Below are positions 14,061 to 28,708 of a DNA stretch of 64,000 bases, one piece after another. The stretch is taken from contig NC_088171.1 in the NCBI RefSeq assembly GCF_028769735.1, positions 128,357,533 to 128,421,532 of the forward strand, given 5' to 3'. The notes beneath the pieces were generated by a model. It was not told the origin of the DNA. It saw only the letters and a program-made list of their open reading frames with translations, and did no database searches. This DNA is from Zonotrichia leucophrys gambelii. Its lineage: Eukaryota; Chordata; Aves; Passeriformes; Passerellidae. Within the stretch, counting starts at the first letter, position 1. Every line of letters starts with the position of its first letter. The translations under genes and the position numbers were made by a program.

Positions 14061-14647
14061 AATGTCTTAAATTATAATTCTTAAATATATTATCTGTTGT
14101 ATTCATCAAAAGTATATGGTTAGGATTTTATTGTTTTCAGCAATGATTATTTTTATTTGGTATTGTCTTTTCTCTTAGAAAGGGAGACATACTCTTTGAC
14201 ATGATAACTTTTTTCTCCAATGGGCTCCATTCCAATACTTAGTGAAACAGATTATCTGCTATCTCCTGTCCTGCCTTAAAATGCTCATGTTTCAGACCTT
14301 TGGCAGTGTTATTAGTGCATCATGAAATTTTACAGGATATATCAACATATGTCTGTTGAAAAAAGAGAAATGTTCATTTCTGGACATTTATTAAAAAAAA
14401 CTACCTTTAAGCTATTTTTATCATTATATAAAAGCACTAAGGACATTCACACACTGAATTTTTTCCCCCATTAGTAATTTTTGAGATTAGACATGCATTA
14501 TGCACAATATTTATTCTGTGTCTCTTAGAAAAATATATACTTAAGTTCCACTTATATTTCATCAGAAAAATATTGCAAAATTCATAACAAATTATAAATA
14601 AGAAATATTTCTACTGAACTTGGAGAAATAAATTTAAACATTAGTAC

Positions 14648-14716
14648 CTGAAACAACACCAATTCCATCATCACAGTCATAATCAGAGACTTCACTGTCA
14701 CTGATTCTTTTGGATC
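14648..14716 (-). CDS. RIMS2: RIMS2 post-C2A linker exon (69 nt)
   Basis: The acceptor TTTTTCCAG precedes GATCCAAAAG and the donor is TTTCAG|GTACTA. It is phase 1 on both sides, with 22 full codons SKRISDSEVSDYDCDDGIG then VVS. The acidic DYDCDDGIGVVS is the strongest RIM2-versus-RIM1 discriminator in the window (RIM1 reads DYEVDDGIGVVPP). The length is a multiple of three, so skipping keeps frame. Confidence 0.96.
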
Positions 14717-17605
14717 CTGGAAAAAGAAAAGACATGTGTCATCTTCCTTCCTGTAAGTTAAAACTATCCTCTGTCAATAATACCTAAAATAGTGTATGAA
14801 TTTCATACTATACCATGAAGCATTACCATCAGCATACAAAGGTAATTATTCATGTTATAATTGTTGAACATATATGACTGCATCAATTATTTCAGCTAAA
14901 CCTTAAAAGTAATATAAAATGAAATGCTGAAATACATCTCTACAACATAGCTTTTATGAAATATTTTATATAGTTTATATTAATTCCATATACACCGATA
15001 TTTGTATTCATTCTGTACTGAAACTAGCATCACACTGTTCATCTTCCAAGTTTTCATATACAAGGCACCATTCCTCCCCAAAGTCTCTGAATAACAGAAA
15101 GATTATTAATAGTAATAATATTAAATGCATGTAGTACTTTCTTCAAGTTCTTAATAAGGATTATCAGGAGAAAGGGCAGTTCACACATATAGCGTGCCAT
15201 GGAACATAATCAAACTATTAAATGTATACCTGCCAAAATATCTAGAGCTGAGTTGGCTAAAGCAGATTCCACTTCCACAATTAGAACCCAAATGTAGGTC
15301 ACACAGGAAAAGTAAATATGTCAGGTTTTGTTCAGCCTAAATTTACTTCAGTCTTCTGTGGCATATTTAAACAGTATTTTATTGTTGATACCAGGGTTAA
15401 ACACTGGCATGTGACTGATAATTATTCATTCACTTCTTTTAAAAGTGAAAAAATCCCTGCTCTTCAGCAAGATGGTGTGTTTATTTTAAGTTTCTGACCA
15501 TCTAAAAATGGGTAATTGGAAGGCAGAAATTTTAATTGTCACCACACCTCCAATCACATGCAAGAATTTTTTCCTGCCTCAGGACAATTTTTCTGAAAAA
15601 TGTAGACACAAAAATATCAGTAAAAAACATTGAGTAAACCTGAAGAAGTCCAGGACAAAGCAGCCTTAATGCTCTATCTGAGTGACTAGCACAGAAGGAT
15701 GTCTACACTCCTTTCCCAGCAAAAAATGGGAGAACATGTACTTAGAGTGGTTTTGACAAAAAATGAAGAGTTTTCAATTTAAAGAAACTTTAGAAATTAT
15801 TTTAATTATAAGAAATGCTGTCATTTTAGACTGTTGAACATCTGTTTACCTACCCACTAAAGGATAGTGGAAGGTTTTCTTTAGCAGAAAGAGTGTGCTT
15901 GCAAGATCTGAGACTTCTCCTAAGCCATCCTTATACAGTAATTAATCATCTTATTCTCTACAAATTCATGTAATTTCATTTTTAGTCACAGAATTCTCTT
16001 GGCCTTTGCAATATTCTATATGAGTAAATTCTGCAGTTGGAGTATGCATTGTGTGAAATCAACTTCCCTATATTTTATATCCATTATCTCAGACAATGCC
16101 CTCCAAGCTTTTGTATTCTGAGAAACATGAATCAGCATTCTGTGTTCTGCTGTAGTTATCTCTTTGGTTTGCACTTTTTTTGAGCTGCAATATCAGTCTT
16201 TGGTTCCTCTACACATGCCAACCTCTCCAAATTTCTGATTGTTCCTGCTGTATTTGTTTGTACATTTTCTATTTCTTCTCTGCCTTTTGTGAGAAGTCAG
16301 AAGTCACTGCAGCATTTGAGATGTGGGTGTATGAATTTGTAATCTGGACTGCAGACTATTTCTTTGAGGATTTTTATTCTTTGAGGATAAAAAGTTCTCA
16401 GTTTAAAACTTATTCAACTAAAACAAGATGTGTGATATGTGCTAATTATTAGAAAACAATTTAGCCTGCCAATACATTATGTAATTTCAGTAAAGAAATT
16501 TTAATTGTCTTTATTTAATTGCACTAAAGGCTGATGTTTTCCTCACAAATAGGAAATTAAAGCTCAGGGAAAATCATGCAATTCTTATATGGTAGCTCAA
16601 TTTATTATAAAATTTTAGAAATAGCCCTACTACAATGGGTAGGGGAGAAATATTTTTGAATTCAAGAAATAACAAGTCTTTCTCTAAAACAAATAAATTA
16701 CAAGCAAGTGATGACAATTAGCACTCAGGAAAACTTAGATGATGAGAGCAGAAATGAAGGAAAAGGTTTCAACCTCCTCTGATTATTTTCTTAATTACAG
16801 TATTAAAAGGCCCACTCTCTCTTTTTCCCCAAAGAAAGGATCCATTCCACCTGTGATGCTGTCCCTGTTGCCATTTTCAGGAGAAGCTTTTGATGGTATA
16901 GTGATACATGTGCCAGTGAGCAAGAAGGATTAGTCTCCATTCTCAGCCGCTGATTCAAATCCAGGTCCATTAAAAGAGGGCGATATTTGTGACCAAACAC
17001 TAAGCAAGAGAGCCCTACTAACTGGCTGGGCTTTGCCTGGGACCTGGAAGGCAAAAGGCCCAAAAGGAGTGCAAAAGAGTGGGATTCTGTCCTTTGGTAG
17101 CCCTGACACTGGTGTTGCAGCAGGTCTGTGGCTGCTGTGCAGAAATGCCAATAAAGTCACCCAGGCCCTGTCGAGAGGGGATTGTGGCATGGGAAGATGA
17201 GGGCAATTGAGTTTGCTGATGCTCATCACATGGCTGCTTGGAAAGGTTTCATCATGAAAGATGTAAAAAGGCTGAATCAACTATGATTTGAATAGATGTC
17301 ATTTACTCATCAACTAATTCATTCTTATGAATGAATCTAATTAATTACAACTGAGGTTGCTTTTTATTTATGTTTATATTTACAGCTAAGTACATCTGCT
17401 TTAACATATTTTTAGAATATTATATTCTGTATTCAGGAGGAGATATTTGCATCTTTGAGGATGAAAATAGTCAGCTGTTGTCACAGTGGGCTCTACACTT
17501 CCCAGCTGTGTAGCTAAAATTATATATTGTTGTAGTCACAGGATACATCTGGCACAAAAGAGAGATTAGGAAGCTTCAACAGAGCACAGGTATAAAAGAC
17601 AGGGT

Positions 17606-17620
17606 TCTCTCTCTCTCTCT
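17606..17620 (+). repeat. Short TC dinucleotide run
   Basis: Seven to eight TC units in a pyrimidine-rich stretch that continues imperfectly to about 17630. Simple repeat, minor. Confidence 0.7.
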
Positions 17621-19446
17621 GTCCTCTCAACCACATCCACCTGTTCCAGAATCTCCTAATACTTCAGCTCCACATCATCTTCCAGGATCTAGAGATCTAA
17701 GCCTCAGGAAAGAGCCAGTGCAAGAGAAAGTGAATGGGCCAGGATTGAGACCTGCCCGAAGCATAGGAGTAGAAAAAGAATAAAGTAAAGGAAGAATCAG
17801 ATTTCAGTGATTTCTCAAACTGTCCTTGCCACTGAAAAGAGGAGAGTCTCTTGTAACACCTGACATCCTTAAAATATGAAACTTGATCTGTAAGATGAGA
17901 TATGAAGCTTGTTCAGCTCAGATCACCCACTCTATATCCTCAAGCTGCTACAAGCCAGCTCTAACTACTAACAGAATTAAACCAATTGAAAAAATAATCA
18001 CGTTTAAGGAATATTTTTCATTTCCTTACAAATGTAAATTTAAATAATAGTAAAGAAGTCAGAAGAAATTTAAAGCAGAATTAATGACTTGGTTTTATCT
18101 TTGGCAATCAATTTTTTCAGGAAGGGGGAAGGAAAGCAATGCTATGTCAATTAAATGTGTAATATCTAGAACTACTGCCTGGAATACATAATTTCTGCAA
18201 AGGAATCAGATTATACCTATTTAAAACATTTTCCATTAACTTCAGAAATGGAGCAAACTAGAAAGTGCACAGGTCAAAACCTTTTATTGAAGTAAGTATT
18301 TGAAATGTCAGTATAATTACTAGCAGAATAGTTTAATAGTTCTTGGAATTTTTGCAAGAGTGATTTCATCTGCTTTATATTAATTTTAGATGGTACTTTC
18401 CTTTTTAACCTATTGTCAATGTAAATGTGAAGATTTAGGCATGTGTCCCACCTTAGCCATGTCTTTTCAAAGTACTACTTCACTAAGTAATTTGGAACAC
18501 TGATTACAAAAAAGAGAAAGAAAAATTCATATCTTATCTGTGAAATGGGACATTGAAGCCTCTCACAAATTATTGCAAATTAATATTGTGAATGAAACTG
18601 TTATTTAGTTAATATCTTAAACTCTTTGACATATACATTATAAAATATGGTCCAAAAATCAAGAGCAAAGAGTTTAAATCCATTCTTGCATAAATTCAGA
18701 ATTCAGTAAAAATCTTATATTCCAGGATACTGTCTACATTAAATGAATGCATTGGTGCCAATGGTTTGCCTGTAGTTAACTTTCTCTTTGATGCCATTCC
18801 ACTAGTATGTAGTTTATTTATAAAACTTTATTGGAGGTATTATTCACCTTTTGTCTAATAACTGGGCAGTAATAGATGGTGAAGACAAACTTTCAAATCC
18901 CTTCCACCCAGATTAACAATTATTACAGTTATGGATTGAAGGCAAAATAGATCCCAAGATACTGTAACCCTCAAATGCCTTAATTCAGCATAGCCCCAGG
19001 GAAATAAAAATGTATTTTTTTATTCCATTTATCAAGTTTGGGTTTAACAGCCTTAAACTATCAATAAAACTTTTCAGGGGAGCGTTGATATTGGGGACAA
19101 TGGAAAACCTCTCCAACCAGAACTTGCCAACGTTCAGCATCCTCCTGACCTTCCACACTCCCCTACTCCTTCCCTGCAGTGCTGCTCAGGCTACCACCTC
19201 ACCCAGCACGAGAGCTCTGTGAGAACATGTGCACAGCAGGACTGGAGGTTCACAGCACTTGCAGGGTTGGGAAAAAACCCTGTCACCTAAAAACCATTAG
19301 AACCATTATTTTTAATTTCAATTTAGCAAGTACTTTCTATTTAATTTTTTACTATTTGCATTTTTACTTTCTCTTACACAGAAAAGGAACTTATAATACA
19401 GTAGTTTCTTAGTATAAAAGCATTTCCATTTTTCATCCTCGGGGAT

Positions 19447-19482
19447 GAAGTAATAGGAAGTAAAGAAGTAATAAGAAGTAAA
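19447..19482 (+). repeat. Two-copy 18-nt tandem repeat
   Basis: GAAGTAATAGGAAGTAAA is followed directly by the same unit with one difference. Purine-rich; simple local duplication. Confidence 0.8.
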
Positions 19483-19727
19483 GAACAAAATGAGGTGTTT
19501 CATTCAATTTCATTAAGGAAACAGTTATTTATTTTTTGTAAACTTTTAATGGGATGCAGTGTTGATGGCCATGGAAAGCTTTAACAACTTCTAAATAAAA
19601 AAGAATATGGGGAAAATTGAAAAAATGTTTACAGAATATTCTTTGGTTTTCCCAAAGCTGTCCATGTTTAAAAAGCATTCAGACCATGTATTTAATAACT
19701 TGCTTTAGATTTTGGTCAGAACTGAAT

Positions 19728-19789
19728 GGTTGGGCTCTTGGACTAGATGATTGTGGTAGGTCCCTGCCAACTGGAATATTCTATTCTAT
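19728..19789 (+). mobile_element. CR1 LINE 3'-end relic
   Basis: Reads GGTTGGGCTCTTGGACTAGA then TGATTGTGGTAGGTCCCTGC and CAACTGGAATATTCTATTC. This is the diverged plus-orientation tail of a CR1 element (GGTTGGACTAGATGATC...GGTCCCTTCCAAC...ATTCTATGATTC). Confidence 0.75.
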
Positions 19790-22700
19790 TTCACCAGAAT
19801 CACATTTCCCTACATAACAACATTCTAAATAATTGGAACTCTCTCATATGAATGAAACAATATGCAAAAAAAATTATTTTCTTACAAAGCAACCAAAATC
19901 TGTGGAGGGTTCCAAAAAACCTTCTGCCTTCCACATGACAACTGCAGTTGGCACACAGCTTTTCTTTGCTCTCTTTTTAATATACAGAGGAAATAATACA
20001 AAATACCTTCTGCACTTCATAAATTCCCCACAGACATTTCTGATAGACCTCAAGAGAAGATTAACACAGGAGGTTCAAAGCTCTACTCAAGTGCATTTGA
20101 CCAACCAACATAGCTACCAAAATGAACTAGGACAGGGGGTAGAATGAGAAATAAAATTAGTGTGCATCAGCCTAAATACAGAAGAAAGTGGCAAATTTAT
20201 GGCTCCGTAATTCTGTGCTTTTCTTGTGGAGACAGGAAAAAAAAAGGAAAAAGAAAGCAGACCAGGCTCCCAGTCCTGTCCCTTACAATGCAGGAAGCTT
20301 TTACAAGGTTTTGTGGACTCCCTGGGGCAACCAAGGGTAGTGAAGCATGCTTGTAGTTCCTCCCTGGAGCTCACAGAAGGCCTTCACAACCACTTAAAGT
20401 CACTTAGCATAGCCTGTATTTCTTCTGTGTTCAGAGCTGACACACAAGTACCCCCAAAAGAGTCTCACAACAACTGTTTTAAGAATTTGCTCTCTGATAT
20501 TCATCCAGCCTGTGCCCGAGGGTCCTTAGTGTGAGCTAATTTCTCATGCAGTCCTGCTGTCTCCATGTCAGTCTGTCACTTCATCTTCCTGCACATAATG
20601 GTGGGGTTTAGAGGCTTTAGACCAGTTTCATCTACACTGACAGAGGAGTTTAAATATAAAATTCTATTAAGTTCCTACAGGTCTTTGAAAATCGTTAGAC
20701 TAGGATAGATGAGAAAGATAAAAGAGAGAGATACAAATTGGAAGTCTTTAATCAAAAAGAAACTTTATCCATATAAAATTTTAATCTAATCTACATGTGT
20801 GCAAGCCCACAGATGCCACACCAAACTTGGTCTGTCCCCATGTGAAGATATTGTAAAACATGAGAAGAATTTGGGATTATTTCAGGAGAGAAGGGAGTAG
20901 AAGAAATATAGGAGATTGACATTAGATGTAATCAAAAAAGGATTTTATTAGTACTACTCTCAAGAAACTTCTGCCCTAAGGGGCTTTTGTTTCTCTCCAT
21001 CATGGTATGGATCTATTTTCATAACAATGTGAGTTTCATTTTTTAAACATAACTAAAAGATAATTAGTTGAACCAATTCTCAAAGAGATTCCAATAATTA
21101 AAACTGCAAAAACTGCAAAAAGTCCCACATGAAATGCACTACAAAATTTAAGTTGGTAAAAACTGTATGTTATTAATTTACTTATATTTAATTAAGGCAA
21201 ATTCCTCAGATAGCGCTGGATTTGTAATGGGGATTTATATCAACAAGAAACTGCAAAAATATATACCAGTGTAAATACTGATTTTGCCAGTACTTCACTT
21301 ACCCCACATCTGTATTCTAAATATACTTACACTAGTTCTCAAACAGCTGTAATATAATAGCATTCCTTTTAATCCAGTTAAAACTAGATAGCATTTTCCT
21401 AGTGGAGTTAATAAAGCTCACTACAGCTTTCCTACCATATCTCTACCTAAAATAAAGGCAAGCAAAGCAAGTGTGGTGCTACAGTATTGCTCCAATATCA
21501 ATACTGAGACATTAACAATAGAGAAAGAAAGCCAACAAAAGACCTAATACTCAAAAGCAGACAAGAAAAGCCAAAGAACTTTTATGCAATTTAGTATCTG
21601 CACAATAGGTAGCAAAAGCACACCAACAAAATATCAAATTAAATTTTGCACATATATGGAAGCAATAAGCATTTATGGCATGCTGAAAATTTACCTGAAT
21701 TATATGAATATAAGCCTTTATCTGGAAAAAAAATATTGAAATGAAGTAGCATCAGGGAAAAAAATATATGAATCAACACATGTAACAGGGATGATTAGAA
21801 CCTTAAACTTTTCTATAATTGCTGCCAGAGATGCAAGAATTTGATAGTGTAGCCACACTACTTCAAAATTATAAAACTCAAGCAGCTAAGAGAAATTAAA
21901 CCACAAAAATGCCAATCACTTCTGGATCAACAGTTATATACAACAGCCACAGAGATCTAGTAGAGCAATTTCAGTCATTTCCAATTTTGAAATACAGTTG
22001 CACATTTTTATTACAAGTGTTTAACTTTTTAAGGGCAAAATGTATATTCAGCTGGGCATACAATATGAGCTGCTACCCTTAAAAATATTGCATGCTTCTC
22101 TTGGCCCTGCAGCACTAGCAGAACTTTCCCAAGGTGTAGTTTTGAATGCTCCTTTAAAATTAACAGACTCTGAAGTGATGTGCCAGTCAATCTTCTCCCT
22201 CCTGCTAGGTCTTGACCTGGTAAATATGTACATACATGAGAACCTTAATTAGATACTGTTGTTACCACTGAATTTTAGAACCCTGATATGAGCTGAATGA
22301 TAAAATGCTTGCCATAACTGACTTATTGTTTTCATTACTTAAGTCTGACTGGTTTATGTATTTTAGCTTTCCAAACAATCATACCAAGTTTTCTAAACTG
22401 AGCCAGGGAATAGGATGTGGATATCTGGACAATTCTGGAAACATGAAATGTTCAGTGGATTTGTAGATTTTGAAATATGACTTCCATATTAAGATGCCAT
22501 AATACAAAGAAGGCAAGAAGCCAGAATAACATTAACAATATCTTGTCATTAGCAAGATTTTGTAAATATTTTTATTCCTTGTAGTTGAAAAGCTCACAGA
22601 CAACTTACTAAACAGAAGAGTGCCAGTCTGTAAGTAAATTATGCACCTCAGATTATATGATATGACAGTGTTAGAGAAAATTTCAATTTCTTGCCAAATG

Positions 22701-25700
22701 ATGCTGTTAATGGATTCACTGGATGACTAAGTGCCTTCTGGCAAGTCACACTTTTTCTGACATCCAGGTACTAGCCATTTTAATATGTGGATCATATTAC
22801 TAAATCACCTACTACTTACAATTTCTAACTCTCTATATTTTCAGCTTTGGTTTCTTGATAAATGTAATACCTTTTTATGTCTCAGAATTCCGTTAGTCAA
22901 TGAAATTTCAAAGTAAATTATAGGGTTTTTTTCAGAATCACTTACAACCTTTTAGATGGGATTTATTGTGTAAATTCTCTAATATTTTTATTCCTTAATG
23001 CTAATCTCTTCTGGTTATGGACTTCATTAAAAATGATACTTTTTTGGCTACAAAATTATGAAAAATGCAGTTTAGAGACTTTGTCTAGCTTACCCTGACA
23101 ACATCAGGTGTTACCTGAACACTAAAGGTGGAAGCGTGCCACGTGCCCACAAAATAAATCTATTAACACAGTGTAGAAATTATTCATCTAGTTAAAAATT
23201 AGGGACTTTCTGAATTTAACTGCTGGATAGATCTTCAAAAACATACAGTTTCTTGAAGAGAACATGAATATAAAATTAGTGAGATTATAATGGGATTGAG
23301 GACTAGGAAAGCAATGTTTGTTTCTATATGGTCATAACAGAGGAAGAAGTCAGAATAGTATTAAAACCATCTGAAAACTTCATTGCACAATAGAAGAGTA
23401 GTTTAATAACAGGATTTTGTCATAAACTTTTCAAAAAAGCTTTTTAAGTATTTTTGTAGTTTAATTACAATTTAGTAAATTAATATTCTAAATTAGTTTC
23501 TTTTACTAGAAAAAGAAAAATATTTTGATAGTTTAAGGCCTTTTTAGACATCCCTGTATCATGTTAAATACCTTTTAATTAAAGTATTTAAGAAACCATA
23601 GATGTACAATAAAATATAATAAATAAATAATAGATGTACAGTAAATACAATACTGGTATATATCTCCATATTCTGTGAACAAAATATCAATGCATGCAAA
23701 CCAAGATAACATGCCCAAGGCCTATGCTTCATTTAAAGAAAGAGAAAAACTAAGGAAGAAGCATGAAGGAGAAAATTAATTGTCATTTTGACTCTCTGGG
23801 ATAAAATGCATATAATAAATTAAACATGGCCTGTGCCACTGACCATAAAATGCTCCATATTATAATTTGGAAAAAAGTCTCTGACGCCTGTGTCCATTAG
23901 GTACAATTCACTTACCTACAAGTGAACAGCATTATTGTCATTTCCTCAGGTCAGGTTCAGTGACATTCATTGAAAATTATGGTGCTGACTTCCCAAACTC
24001 ACAACAAACTAAAGGAAATTGCTGAGACAGCAAGATCCTGATTCTGCAGTGAAATGAGCCCCTACAGGGCTCTAAGGAAGTGAATAATTTTCAGTGGAAG
24101 AAGATTGGCCATCATTTCACAGGTGCTCATATTTCACAGATTAAAGTTTCAGATACATTTGTAATTAATTGTTGTTAAACTTTAATGATTTTGGTACTAC
24201 GAAATGTATATCTTGATGTTCTACAATATAGACTTGATAGCTTTACCATTTAAATAATGGAAGAGAGGGATTAAATTAACAGTTATGACATTCCTCCTTG
24301 ATCAGATGGTAGAGCCACAGAACATTTAAAAACTAAAAGCTGTCAGCACTCAGCATTGATGAGTCCCTCTGAAAATGTTTTTCAAAAATTAATAAGCAAT
24401 GGGATTATTAATTTTTTAATTCAGTCTATCAGTTTGATTTTTTTCTAGTCGGATTTAATAATTTTTATCATGTTAAGGTCTCAGCATTACTGCAGAAAAT
24501 ACAGCCTGATGGAAAAATGTAAAAAGTAAAAAATTGAAAAAATTTTTCATGTTACTCAAAACACTTTGTTTACACATCATAGCTTTTCTTTATTCCCATT
24601 TAAAGAATGAATAAAATTTAAAGAAAAAGAATTATATATAGCTTTTTGCACACTATACGCAGATTTTTTTTAGAACATAACTGCAGTCAGATTTTGTCCC
24701 GACAGTTTAAACTCTCATTATTGTAATTTGTCTCCTTCCAGATTTTTTATGGACCTGGTGAATCATGAAATTCAGTGAATGGAGTCATTGATGAATTTCA
24801 TTCTAAATGTAATGAAATTCCTTTTACAAGAAAACTATTCCAAAGTATGTTTATTTACATTTACTTTAATTTTGATTTATTTTTTCTGGTTTTCAGATCT
24901 TGGGAAAAAAAAAATTGACTTCTACATGTTGATTTTCAAACACTGTAATTTCTAAAATCTTTGAGATCTTGTTCAGAGCAGAATTTATCTCCTGTAGATT
25001 TATTACTTTTCCCTTACTGAGGATGTTCAAAATATAATTTTTTATTTTTCAAACCATATTGTGAATTCTCATGGTATTCAAAAACTGTAGAGACCTGCTG
25101 CTGTACAGACCTATGCTGCAGCAAGAGATCTGAAAATGTCTGGGTTTATTGCTATATTCACATTTCTTCTCATTTGCACACTTAGCTGTTACCTACACTG
25201 CACATTGCACTCTCTGGGGACTGCAGATCAATAATTCAGACAGTTTCACTTTAAAGCTGCAGAATCTGACTTAGAAAACAAGTGTCAGTCACTTTTCAAT
25301 CCTAAGTATTTGGGAAAGTCTTAAAACACTTGGAGTAAAACAAAATCTGCTTCTGAAACAAATTCAGCATTAATAAAAAACTAAAATACTGTTGTTCTTC
25401 AAAACATAAAATATCCCCATATTCTTTCTCAATTCACAATACCAGCTCACACTTCAAAAATGCTCACATTACATAGATAAAAGATGGAATAAGAATGCAT
25501 CATATGCAATTTGATTTCTATCTCTATATTCTGGGCTCATGGAGAGGAACTAATTTTAGATACATATCCCATGGTATAAACCTTGTTTTATTTCTGTATC
25601 ATTTCTCAACAAACAGAAATAATAACAATAACTTGCACATCCTAATAACCATGGACCCAGCACCCAAAGCACATTAAATTTTGTATGTATTCTCCAATAA

Positions 25701-28560
25701 GATTCTTAGCTAATGTGAGATGGAAAAACAGCCTACCAAAAATGGGAATTCCTAAATAGTGTCTAACATTATTTCAAATTTTCTGGCTGCAATCTTTTTC
25801 AGAGGCAATATAAAAAGAACTTCAGTTTGGCTGTAATTCTAATTAATGCTGGAATTCTGGGTGTATGGCTGATTTTATGGTAAATATTAGAGAAAATGAA
25901 TTCTAAAAACTCACTTTTAAAGCTGAGCACAATAAGTAAAAGAGACCTACTCATTACCCCACATTTCTCATTAGAAAAAGTTTAAAATATACTCATTGGA
26001 TCAGGTTATGAAAATCTCAAATATAATTAGCTGAAAGAGCTAGTAAGTCATAATCCTATGTTCTATATTAGTTCCAGTTTCTAAGTAGATGTCTGTCAAA
26101 AAACACAAAGGAGAAAGTATGGGAATGATTCTTTATCACTAGGAAATTAATGGAATGTATGGATCAGAGGACTGGGAAAGAGAAGGTGGACAGCTGACTT
26201 AGATCAGTGTGTACCACAACACACTGCCCACTCAAAGATATTGAGAGATAAATATATGTAGAAACGAAGCTACTGGCTCTGAAAGCTGGCTCCTAAAAAA
26301 CCAGCATATGGGGCTCCGTGGGAAGCTTGCACTTTGCTACTGGCAATCTGTAAATACAACTTCACTCTTCAGGGCTGACAGTCTGCTCTTCTTCAGGAAC
26401 ACTGCATTCCAGGGATATTAAAAAGAGAATAGAAGTGCTAAGCGTAGGTGGTTCTTTTAAACTACCTTTAGAGAGTAACACTTAAGTATTGTCTTCAAAT
26501 AAATATGCTTATCCCTACTCGACAATCATAAAGATAAAAAAGCTTAGATGTGTAATGTGTATTTATACAAACAAAAAAGAACCTTGTAATTCAAAATATC
26601 TCTCCTGTCATTTCCCACACTAGCAATTTTTGAGGGTAAACAATAAATTCTTTCATCACTAATTCTATACATAGAGAGAATGCAGAAAAAACAAAAGGTA
26701 GGAGGACTGAAATGCTGAGATTTTGCATCCCCAAAAATTGAAATCAGCCTGCTTAATAACAGCCCAGTACATGTTCTAAGAAGTGCTTTGAAAAGCATTG
26801 ACAAACATGCTAGACATGCCTTGTTCTAAGACATTTTCTGCACGTTGTCATAATGTGCTGCTGGATAGCATCTTCTGTTTCATCATATATAAGAATGTTA
26901 TTGAGAGATAAAATATCTTCAGACACAAGAAACTGATCTATTGACTTCATACTCTTTTGACATCTCAAAAAAAGGTAAAAATCCTAGACTTGTATGTGTT
27001 ATTAATATAGTATAAATATTTTACTTAGTGAAGGCAAACAGTCTTCAGAGTGCTGTCTGCCCTTCACCAGTCCCTGGTGATGACATTTAGATTGGGAAGA
27101 GCATTTTTGGAGCCCATCTGGTGCAATGCCTGTCTCAGGCCTGGCCAACTTACACTGCACTGTTTACAGCCTTGTTCAGTTGGGTACTGGACCTCTCAGT
27201 AGGATATTGCATGACCTCTTTGGACACCAAGAAGTACTTTTATTTTCATTTCAGAGGTGTGACAGCAATAAAAGAAAAATTTTATTTTCCCACTGCTAAA
27301 TGGATTCTCCTGCCATAGCTGAGCTCTGATCAGATGCTAAATTTCCAATTGTATACTCTTTCAGACCCCAGAAAGCAAGGATTTTAATTCCAGGATAACT
27401 TGTTCTGTACATTTAAAACTATCTGTTTAAACTGCAAAGTATTTATGACAAACAAGGATTCAAGACATTAATATATTCCTAGACCACTAGACAAAATCCT
27501 TCTTTTTCAGGTTCCTATATCTGTACAAAAGGAAATAGGATTATTTAGTGTAGGAACATCTGAATTCTCCAGCAATAATAGTGAACATCTGAAATTGCTT
27601 ATTTGATCGGAGTTTTTAAAACCAGAGGCTGAAAAACTAGTGCTCTGGGAACAGCCTAGCTAAACCATCTTCACTGAAAAGCAGGATTTTTATACCAAAT
27701 CTTAGTATTTCACCAAAAAAGAAGATTTGCTAAGTCCTTTCCTTTATATTTACAGGCAAGCTTGTACAATTGTTCAGTTGAGCACATTACGAGTATTAGT
27801 ATTTATTAGTTTTTTTTATTATTTATTAGTACATAGTAAGATTGCTATGTAAAAAACCTGAATGTCTTTCAAATTGTGAGCCAATATCATCCAACAGAAC
27901 TTTACTCAAATATCACTAATATTTGTTAAAAAACAAATCATAAATTCATTCTTAATGTCAGTTATTTATTGCACAGACAGAAATTCTGACAGAAAAATAG
28001 TGTTTGTTTGCAGGATTGGATATTTCCTGAAAACCAGAATTTTACTAACTTCACACACAAAGAGTCCAATTGGTCTGTAAAAATAGTTGTAGATGGAAAC
28101 ATCTTAAAATGTATTAAAAATGGCATAGACCATATGAGAAATATAATTTAAAAACTTTAGTTAAATAACAGTTGTGTCATGTAAGACTGAAGAGGATTGA
28201 ATTGCAATAGAACTCCTTATCTTTTAACTATCTCTTCTTTCAGCTTTTTGGGGACAAGTATAATCTTAAAATATCAAGGCTACGCAGTGTGAGTCTCTGA
28301 CAGTGTGTCTATCCCAGAATATTATGATATGGAGCATTTTAATCCTTCTCACCATCAAGTGCACAGAAGCAAAACAGATCAACTGCTTGAAATACTTGTA
28401 GACAATGGGTTATGTAATAAAAACTCTACATAGCACATATGAACTATCCAAGCTTGTTTTCACGACTACACGCAGAAGTTTTTGTGAGTTTGTGTGAAAC
28501 ATGCACACACACTCACATACAATGACTCAAAGAAACTCCAGGTAAATCTTAACAATTACA

Positions 28561-28708
28561 TTTGGGCTGTTGTCGTGTTGTTAGGGGTTTTTCTGTTTGT
28601 TTTGGAGTTTTGGTTTTGTTTTGTTGGGTTTTTGGAGTGGTGGTGGGTCTTTTGGGGTTTGGGAGTTTTATTAATTTGATTGGTTCATTTGGTTTGTTGG
28701 GGTTTTTA
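28561..28708 (+). repeat. T/G-rich low-complexity tract
   Basis: About 150 nt composed almost only of G and T on the plus strand. G-tracts at 626-628, 645-647, 654-657 and 661-663 (add 28000) could form a G-quadruplex on the DNA strand that is template for RIMS2. The two overlapping plus-strand open frames here are low-complexity artefacts. Confidence 0.75.

Larger units (their letters stand above)
4257..14647 (-). other. RIMS2: Large intron in the C2A-C2B linker (10.4 kb)
   Basis: AT-rich. It contains an LTR-like repeat (5955-6582), a perfect 22-bp inverted repeat (6688-6754), a CR1 relic (11766-11824), a CR1 3' end (13880-14060) and a GC-richer unclassified stretch just before it (13505-13860). 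No coding exon recognised. Confidence 0.7.

Noticed and set aside
16739..17280. GC-richer patch with a 116-residue minus-strand open frame.
   Set aside because: No family recognised, overlapping frames on both strands, no splice support. Probably an old unclassified insertion.
17591..17598. TATAAAAG resembling a TATA box on the plus strand.
   Set aside because: No downstream gene or first exon on the plus strand; expected by chance in AT-rich DNA.
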